This document shows, piece by piece, positions 10,731-17,481 of a stretch of DNA of 17,481 nt. The stretch comes from Conidiobolus incongruus B7586 (lineage: Eukaryota; Entomophthoromycota; Entomophthoromycetes; Entomophthorales; Conidiobolaceae), in contig JNEM01009482.1 in assembly GCA_000697335.1 (NCBI GenBank), positions 1 to 17,481 on the forward strand, written 5' to 3'. The position numbers and the translations under genes are program-made. Numbering within the stretch: the first letter of the stretch is position 1; each line of letters opens with the position of its first letter. The notes under the pieces were generated by a model. It saw only the letters and a list, made by a program, of their open reading frames with translations, made no database searches and was not told where the DNA came from.

Positions 10731-10858
10731 ATATATATATATATATATAGTTTGAAAATATTTATTTTCCTATATATTATATATATATATATAATCTTTC
10801 AAAATGTATAATATGTTTGAAAGATCAGAAATTAAAAAATTTGCCATTTCTTAATTTC
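10731..10858. repeat. Cluster of TA runs and three inverted repeats
   Basis: Within 128 nt there are (AT)n at 10731-10749, a 7-bp palindrome GAAAATA-tt-TATTTTC at 10754-10769, a TA run at about 10779-10792, a 10-bp hairpin ATCTTTCAAA/TTTGAAAGAT at 10794-10825 (12-nt loop), and a 13-bp hairpin with one mismatch, GAAATTAAAAAAT/ATTTCTTAATTTC, at 10828-10858 (5-nt loop). The hairpins are nearly back to back. This may mark the end of the repeat to its left or a DNA secondary-structure site. Confidence 0.6.
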
Positions 10859-11105
10859 CATACTAATAATTAGCATATTTCCTATATATCAGAGTAACTT
10901 TGATAAAAGTTGATTTAAAGCATTTGTTCATTTACTTAGGTAATCTGATTAAAGATCATTTACTTTCAACTAGAAGTGATGTTTAAAAAGAGTATTTATA
11001 ATATAATTCAAAATAATAACTCATGATAAATTGGAACAAGTTAAATTAGAGTATTAGAAAATTATTAAACAAGTAATATATTTAGAGTTAGTAATAAGAA
11101 CATAC

Positions 11106-14100
11106 TTAAGGAGTGGATTTCAAGATATTGATCAAAAATTTGATTCCAGAGGTCCAAGGTCCTACTTTATCATAGTGATCAGTAGCTAATTTGGAATGAA
11201 GTGCCAAAGCGGTTGGATAATCCTTTGCTTCAATACCTAAAATTAAATTTAGTAACCCCATTAAGTGTAGTTGAACAAAAAGTACTTACTCTTGGCAATT
11301 TGAGTCAAAGGCTCGACCAAAGCGGGATTCAATGATTTGGAGGACATTATTTGAAAGAGAGAGCTCAGAGATTTTTCAACTGAAGCGACTTGCTTCTGTG
11401 CAGCAGAGGGCTAAAAAACTGGATAAGGGAATGATTTGGGCTAGTGATAAAAATAAAAAACGCTTACCAATGGTGCTTTTTTAATATGAGCTAGTTTGCT
11501 ATTCAAGATATCGTAAATGGGCTTGTTGTTAGGGGGAATTTGGCTAGGGTCAACAGTGGCTAAATCAAGATTAATATTTGAAAAAAATAGAATGATACAT
11601 TACAAACCTGGTTTAGGCCTAGGAGGAGCTGCAACTGGTGCAGGTTGCTGGGCAGGGTTTGGAGGTGAAAACACTGGTCTAGCAGCATGTGGTTGATTGA
11701 ATTGTTGGGGTCCAGGTCCAGTAGGAGGTTGAGCAAACATCTGAGGGGGTCTCTGAGCACCTGAAGGTGGTGGTTGAGCAAACCCTTGAGGAGGTTGATA
11801 TGCTTGCTGTGGAGGTCTTTGGGCAAATTGATTAGGTGAAAATCCTGAAGCAGGAGGACCTTGAGGTGGAGGAGGAAGATTCGGTCTCATTACAGGTTGA
11901 GGAGGAGCTTGTTGATTAGCTGGTCCAGGGCGGGGACCTTCATCTTTGCGTGCATACATTGGAGTTGGTGCAGATGCAGCATTAGGAGGGGGAGGGGGAG
12001 GTAAATTAGGTTGTCCATATCCATATTGATGCTGAGGCGAAAGAGGCTGTAAAGGAGGTTGGCTAGAGTTGGCAAAAGGCGAAACAATAGCTTGGGGCTT
12101 GGGTGTTGACTGTGATGATGATTGCTTAGTAGGCTTCTTAAAAGCTTCGGTGGGGGGATCGTTCCATGAGCCACCGTCTTTAGTACTGTAAATATGAGAC
12201 TGAGGCTGGTTAGAGTTATCTTGCATACCTGGGAAGGTAGGAATAGAAGGAATACTAGATTGAGTATATGTGTTATAAGTATTATAGGCACTATTATAAT
12301 CAGGCATGGGAACAGAAGGTGTGGTTTGGTATTGATAACCTTGATTAGTGTAAGTAGTTTGGTTTGTGGTTTGTCCATAATAGTTTTGAGTGTTACTTTG
12401 GTTATAATAGCCAGTTTGATCATAGGTTGATGGGGCTGTAGGCTGAGTGTACAAGTTTTGTTGAGTGGCAGGAACTTGATGGTGTGTTTGAGCCTTTGTC
12501 TGAGTCTGAGTCTGAGTCTGAATAACTTCTCCTGGGAATGAAATTTGAGATTCAGTGAAGGGGAAATAAGGAACTTGATCGACAGCCGAGTTTAATCCAA
12601 GGTAATATAATTGATATTTCAAAATAGCAACTTCGTCATAAGATAATGAATTGAGCTTTTGATAGGTAGCAGGAGTTCTGCTTAAGAATTGTGATGCTTG
12701 TTGGATACAGCCTTGAGAAGTTAAATATTTGGCATATTCAAAATACACATCATATAAAGCCTTCAAACTGCTATCAATAGTTTGGGCGCTAGGATCTTCG
12801 CTGTAGCTTTGAGCATCGAAAGAGGGGTGAATGAAGTTAATTGCTCTTAAGAAGACAGTTAATTGTTCAACCAAATCTTGCAAACTTTCGGAATTTTTAA
12901 AAATAGTGTTTGTTTCGTCAGTGGATTCAGTAGATGCGCTTTGACGTTCCTTATTTTGTTTGATAAATAAGGGAATGGCTTGGTGAATTTTTCCAGATGC
13001 CAAGAAACATAACAAAGCATTTTGACGAGAGACAGTATCATCACCGCTATTCAAAAGTCTTTGTCCCAACAACGAGCAATATTTCTCGAATTCAGCACCA
13101 GTAGAATAATTGCAGATCATCATCAAAACGATCTCCCATTCAGATAAATCAGCATTATGAACAACATCAGTCAAATCCTTAGTGTTGATTCCCTTGAGCA
13201 ATCTAAAGTATGAGCCTTCATCTTTGCGGATTTCAAAAATTTCTGATTGGACTTTAGCTAATAATTCAGGTCCTCCAGCAGCAGCAACAATTAAGGCATC
13301 AGCATATAATTTCTCCTTCAGGCATAATTTAACTGCGCCAGCGAAGTCTCCAATAACAATATGCTTGACAAGAGTGCCTTTAACGCTATCTTCAGAAGCA
13401 CCAATAGTGAATGGAGAATCAATTGCCTTTGGAAGTTCAACAGCTGGAACTTGAGATTCAGTAATATCAGCTGTAGGAATGGGTTTGCTGAAGAAGTCTT
13501 CTGCTTCGGTTTGATTGCCTCCTTCGAATAGACTAGAGACTTGGTCTTTATCTTCAGCAACATTGGATTCTTCAGTAGTTTCCTGAACATCTGGTTGACT
13601 ATCTTGAGTCTGCTCTGATTCAGGTTCTTGTGCTTCGGGCTCAGGTGATTCAGATGGTAATTCAGCTTTGATACCTTTCTTTTCTTTTAAAAAGTCGACT
13701 AATTTAGTACGGAAATCTTCTTGAAGCATCATTTGCAAAATCGACCAGATGAATTTATCCTCTTCAGTCTTAGAAGAGGCAATTTTATCTTCAGTGATTT
13801 GTTGGAAATCGTCATTGTTGATGGACTCTTCCAGTTTGGTGGCTCTGTTGATCAATTCCTGATCAGTAGAGATTACATTAATGGAAACTTGCTTGGGTTT
13901 AGCTGGTGCTGAACGGTTGAATCTAACCAATTTATTACCAAAACCAAATGTGGCTCCAACAGGGCGTCTGTACCATTTAGGAGGCTGTTTCAGAGAGAAT
14001 GGCTGATGTTGAGTAGTAGGAGGGGCAAAGGGATCATTCACTGCTGGCTCTGCTGATGCAGGTTCGGAATCATAATTTGATTGCAAAGAATAAATAGAAA

Positions 14101-15255
14101 CTCTGCCATCAAATGAAGCAGTGCTCAAAAGATTAGGATTTCTTGGAGACCATTGTACATCAAAAGCCCAGTTATTATGTTGAGGGAATTCGCTTACCAT
14201 TTCTCCAGTCTTAGGGTTCCAGCAAATAGTACGATTGTCCTTACCACAACTCAATAAAAGTTCAGAATCCATTCCACACCAAGAAAGTGATAAAATGCCC
14301 TTAGAGTGCCCGGATAGAATTTTAGAGGGAGCATGGGCTTGTTGTAAATCCCAAAGCATAATAACTGGATTGTTATCGTCTTCGGAAGCAGTCACCAATT
14401 GGGTAGCTACTTCTGGATTCCAAGCAACAGCAGTAATACCTCTTCTTCCGCTACCACCCATAGCATTTAAAGCAGGCTGATAGCTTAGACTTGTGACTTC
14501 TCTCTTACTTCTAAGATCCCAGACAACGGTATTACCTGAAGTTGATGAAGTAGCTAAGATATGTGCAACTTGATTGTTCCAGGATAAGCTGGTAATATCT
14601 TCTAACTTGTTAGATTTGGGACCGGGAGCATATGGTTGAGTTAAATTGTCTAAATTCCAAATAAAAATCTACAAATGAAATTAATACCTATTGAATTAAT
14701 GATAAAATAAAAATTACTTCTCCATTTCCAGCACCAGAGGCTAAGAGATTGGATTGTAAAGAATTAAATTGGAGCCCTTGAACTGATCCAGTATGACGAG
14801 TTTGAAGAGAGATGAGGCTATCTTCAGTTCTAAATAGACTTTAATTATATAATATAAAATAAAATAGATGAAAAATTACCCTTGAATAATTTTTTCGGGG
14901 TTCCACAAGCCGAGTTCACCATTATCCATACCACCAGCCAAAACGCCCAAGTTATGAGATCCAATAGGAGCAGACCAAGCAAGGCGATTAAATCTAAATA
15001 AAAAAACTTGATGAATACAGTGATCATATTATAATAATGCTAAAATCACCTTGCATTTGTCTCTATTTTTCCAGAGGGAGTAATATTATCGCCAGTTTGA
15101 TTGGAATCTTTAAAGTCAAACTCAAAAATTTCCAATTCTGTTGTGCTAGAAAAAGAAGCATCTAGAGCCCCAGCTACAGTACCAGTAGCTAATAAGGATC
15201 GAGATTGAGAAGGACACCAAGCAACAGTTGATGTACGAGGTATAGTTTTTAACAT
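11106..15255 (-). CDS. SEC31: COPII outer-coat protein Sec31
   Basis: With Sec13 it forms the COPII cage on ER exit sites and speeds Sar1 GTP hydrolysis by Sec23. Exons are 15255-15050, 14993-14880, 14829-14718, 14668-11608, 11559-11468, 11410-11290 and 11236-11106; introns are 48-57 nt. They total 3837 nt, 1278 aa and a TAA stop; yeast Sec31 is 1273 aa. The start (RTSTVAWCPS, then LLATGTVAGALDASFSS) is typical. WD40 blades fill about residues 1-345, with blade ends such as FIWNLD, VVWDLR and MLWDLQ. RPVGATFGFGNKLVRF (about 379-394) is the segment following the propeller that contributes to the Sec13 interface. The helical ACE1 cage domain spans about 575-815. A Gln/Asn/Tyr- then Pro-rich disordered region (about 863-1164) contains SWNDPP; W979-N980 match the Sar1-contacting Trp-Asn of yeast Sec31. 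Polyproline runs at 1034-1039 and 1076-1079 suit Sec23 binding. The C-terminal helical domain (about 1170-1278) contains KPIYDILNSKLAHIKK. The gene is complete and intact. Confidence 0.97.
12498..12521 (-). repeat. In-frame hexamer repeat (x4) in SEC31
   Basis: Four perfect tandem copies of a 6-nt unit (GTCTGA on the plus strand) encode Gln-Thr-Gln-Thr dipeptides at about residues 861-868 of Sec31, at the start of its disordered region. The unit is a multiple of three, so length changes would keep the frame. Confidence 0.9.
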
Positions 15256-15434
15256 AGCAATGGATTATCAAACTTAGGATATGTAAATAAACTTGAGTTG
15301 AATATCAAATCAGTGATTATAATATATTAATCCTAAAGCAAATAAAATACAGAATAGTAATGACTCTTTTATTTTCTTTTCTATACACAAAAAATGGGAT
15401 ATAATATTCATTTTTCTTGATTCACCAAAATTAA

Positions 15435-15442
15435 CCAATCAG
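15435..15442 (+). promoter_or_regulatory. Putative CCAAT box (CCAATCAG) upstream of SEC31
   Basis: CCAATCAG is a full match to the extended HAP/NF-Y consensus. It lies about 180 nt upstream of the SEC31 start in inverted orientation (CTGATTGG on the coding strand). The surrounding 70 nt are visibly richer in G and C than the rest of the spacer, as expected for a core promoter patch. Confidence 0.5.
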
Positions 15443-15446
15443 CGAT

Positions 15447-15451
15447 CCCCT
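15447..15451 (-). promoter_or_regulatory. Stress-response-like element (AGGGG)
   Basis: CCCCT on the plus strand reads AGGGG on the SEC31 coding strand, the core bound by Msn2/4-type zinc fingers in yeast. It sits 5 nt beyond the CCAATCAG box. G/C runs are rare in these spacers, but a pentamer alone is weak evidence. Confidence 0.25.
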
Positions 15452-17007
15452 TGTCATAACTATCATACCCGTTGGAATTAAGTCATTCGTCATCAAATTT
15501 CATTCTTAATTTTAGTTGAATTTTATCATTTAATTCTGATCAACTTGACAAGTATTAATTTATAAACATTCTAATCTCATATTTTATTTTACATAATCAA
15601 TAATAATTAAATATTATATTTAAAAATAGAATATTTCCATGAGAATGTATTTAGATTAAATGAATTTCAAAATAATTTTGACATGGTTATAACAATTAAT
15701 ATCAAATATATCATATATTTTAATACTCAAGATTATTATATAGTATTAATAGGTTTTAATTAGTTTAAACTATATTAGCTGAACACCCATTGACAATAAT
15801 ATAAATACTCAATATTAGATTATGCGTTAATAGTTTAGACTCTTCAAATTAAGTCAAAATAGAAAGAGTAAAATAATTAATAAGCTCTAAATTTATTATT
15901 TGGTATATCACTTTATTTCACAAAATATAATTTAATTAAATTATAAGAAAATATTTATGTAAAATGATATTTTTCTCGTATTATGCTTAATATCAAAAGT
16001 TTTCACTTTTGTTGTAGAACAATACTTCATCTCTTCAGTAAGATTGCCTAATATAATTGAAAAATTTTCAAACAATAAATTTCAAGTTTATATATATCAT
16101 TAAGTTTGGAAGGGAAATTATTGTTATTTTCTTTTTCAATATATATTAATAAAGTGAATAATATTAAACTATAAATAATTTCTAAATTATCAATTTATAT
16201 AAAATTGAAAAAATATCTGTAACAATCGGAATTTATACTTACGAATGTAAATGTATAATATTATTGAAGCATGGTTGGTATCTAATTCATTAAATCATAA
16301 ACATGATCAGCTTGAAATAAGATTCACTGTTGAAGCATCAAGCAATATACCTATTATAATAAATTTGAGCATAAACAATTCTTAAACTATTCAAAATATT
16401 ATCATGAATGAAATCTGATATTAATTTATAACTACAAGTAATTTTGATGTAAATATAAAAATAGGATTAAAACTTTGTTTTAATATTGAATTCAAGTTAA
16501 ATCAGAGTCAACTAGTATTTGAAATCCTCTATTTCAAAATTATCTTTCAATCAAATTAGAATTTAAAAAAATTGTATTTTTTCAGATATTGAATTAATTG
16601 TAATTTAATATGTTTGGAGTAAATATTAGTTAATAATATTCAATTGGTGATATAAATTAATACTTATATTATGATAAATAGTATTTTTATAATAATTTCA
16701 ACCTAAGGTTGCAATATATATTGAATTATGCTGAGTTTATCAAATATTACCTACAGACATTGAATATACTCTTATATATTGATTCCTTAAATTATATATT
16801 TAAATAAAGATATAAAACAGACTATTACTGAAAAACTAAATAATAAATTTGGAAATTTATATTGCAAGTTGACAGCATTAGCATTATTTAATATCTGAAT
16901 GAAACAAGCTATTGAAGATTTGATCAAACAATTGAAATACTATAAGTGGTTTTTTTAAAAAACAATTGAATATAAATTAGTTAATAAATAGGTGATACCA
17001 AAAGTTA

Positions 17008-17029
17008 ATATATATATATATATATATAT
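17008..17029. repeat. (TA)11 microsatellite
   Basis: A perfect TA run lies about 90 nt before the start of the second copy of the dispersed repeat. A similar TA run also lies to the right of the first copy. Confidence 0.9.
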
Positions 17030-17118
17030 TAAATAGAAGTTTAAGTAAGTTTTGATGTATATATGTTTAAGTTTAACAAATGAGTTCATCAGCTTAAATT
17101 ACCAAATATAATTATAAA

Positions 17119-17481
17119 TATTAGTGTAGAAATTAAGTAATGGTATAATTTTAAAATTAAAATTAAATAAATTAATAAATAATATATAAAAATTAATGAA
17201 TAATATAAAATTAATAGTTTTTTTATTATTAATAACTCTTTTTTATACTTTTGGTAAGATTCTAATATTTAAAAAACAGTTCTTTTTATTAAAGTTTAAA
17301 ATTTAATATTTTATAAACTAATTTTATTTATTTACAAGAATTTTTTTAATAAGTTAATTTTTTAATTATTTAAAATAATTATAAGTATTTATTATTAGAA
17401 TTTTTATTTTTAGCTATATTTTAATAAATTTAGTTTAATTATAGTTACTTTAATTTTTTTAAGCTTTTATTAAATTATAAA
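17119..17481. repeat. Dispersed AT-rich repeat, copy 2 (decayed, truncated by window)
   Basis: Same orientation as the copy at 9543. Similarity starts abruptly at TATTAGTGTAGAAATTAAG and continues to the window edge. It lacks an internal segment of about 370 nt found in the other copy. It is even more AT-rich: where the copies differ, this one mostly has T for C or A for G. No intact coding frame is visible and the family is unknown. Confidence 0.75.

Larger units (their letters stand above)
8404..11105. other. Convergent intergenic region, 2.7 kb
   Basis: This spacer lies between the 3' ends of the protease and SEC31. The first 1.1 kb is ordinary AT-rich DNA, with a 20-nt palindrome at 9009-9028 (arms AATATTTGA/TCAAATATT). 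From about 9543 it becomes strikingly poorer in G and C and holds a decayed dispersed repeat, then TA runs and hairpins to about 10858. The last 250 nt before the SEC31 stop are again ordinary and should include its 3' UTR. No frame of credible length was found on either strand. Confidence 0.65.
15256..17118. other. SEC31 upstream region and gene-free AT-rich DNA
   Basis: The first 300 nt are the SEC31 promoter and 5' UTR and include a short richer patch at about 15430-15500 with a CCAAT box and an AGGGG element. ATATCAAA motifs occur at 15302, 15699 and 15990. The remainder to 17118 is AT-rich DNA with no credible frame or RNA gene, ending just after a TA run at about 17008-17029. Confidence 0.6.

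Noticed and set aside
11419-11421. Upstream CAG as acceptor for SEC31 intron 5
   Set aside because: It leads to a stop in the new frame. The TTTTTTAG ending at 11411 gives the expected helical C-terminal domain.
11560-14480. Other frames overlapping SEC31 on both strands, including a 177-codon minus-strand frame
   Set aside because: They arise from the biased Gln/Pro/Tyr-rich codons of SEC31 and show only Leu/Ile/His-rich low complexity. The Sec31 frame is conserved throughout.
1-17481. CRISPR array, tRNA, rRNA or bacterial-type operon
   Set aside because: No regularly spaced direct repeats, no cloverleaf with a GGTTC-type arm in the spacers, and all genes are spliced eukaryotic genes.

Overview
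The window is nuclear DNA from an AT-rich eukaryote, almost certainly a fungus. The genes carry many short GT-AG introns (48-90 nt) with CTAAC/CTAAT-like branch sites, and the spacers are extremely AT-rich. The proteins read as fungal versions of their families: an Imh1-type golgin N-terminus, a CreB/Ubp9-type ubiquitin protease and a fungal-length Sec31. Low GC, gappy spacing and many introns fit an early-diverging lineage such as an Entomophthoromycotina-like fungus better than a budding yeast, but that placement is inference.

Layout. (1) 595 down to 1, minus: N-terminal part of an Imh1/GRIP-type golgin, running off the left edge. (2) 596-1466: AT-rich spacer. (3) 5287 down to 1467, minus: dynactin p150Glued, three exons, 1228 aa. 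(4) 5288-6380: divergent promoter region with a CCAAT box, inverted repeats and repeated ATATCAAA motifs. (5) 6381-8403, plus: USP12/46-CreB-Ubp9 family deubiquitinase, seven exons, 554 aa. (6) 8404-11105: 2.7 kb convergent spacer containing a very AT-rich decayed repeat and a cluster of hairpins and TA runs. (7) 15255 down to 11106, minus: COPII outer-coat protein SEC31, seven exons, 1278 aa. (8) 15256-17481: SEC31 upstream region with a CCAATCAG box, then gene-free AT-rich DNA ending in a second copy of the repeat.

How the genes relate. Three of the four genes serve membrane traffic: Sec31 builds COPII vesicles at ER exit sites, p150Glued ties cargo to dynein on microtubules, and the golgin tethers vesicles at the trans-Golgi. 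The fourth is a ubiquitin protease of a family that works with WD40 partners. All four open reading frames are intact after splicing (the golgin as far as it is visible), so these look like ordinary housekeeping genes. The clustering may be chance.

I found no CRISPR array, tRNA, rRNA or clearly novel multi-gene system. The most unusual signals are the pair of related AT-rich repeats whose differences favour C-to-T and G-to-A changes, often at CpA/TpG (RIP-like), a 14-nt microexon that splits the catalytic cysteine codon of the protease, and promoter motif patterns upstream of the genes.
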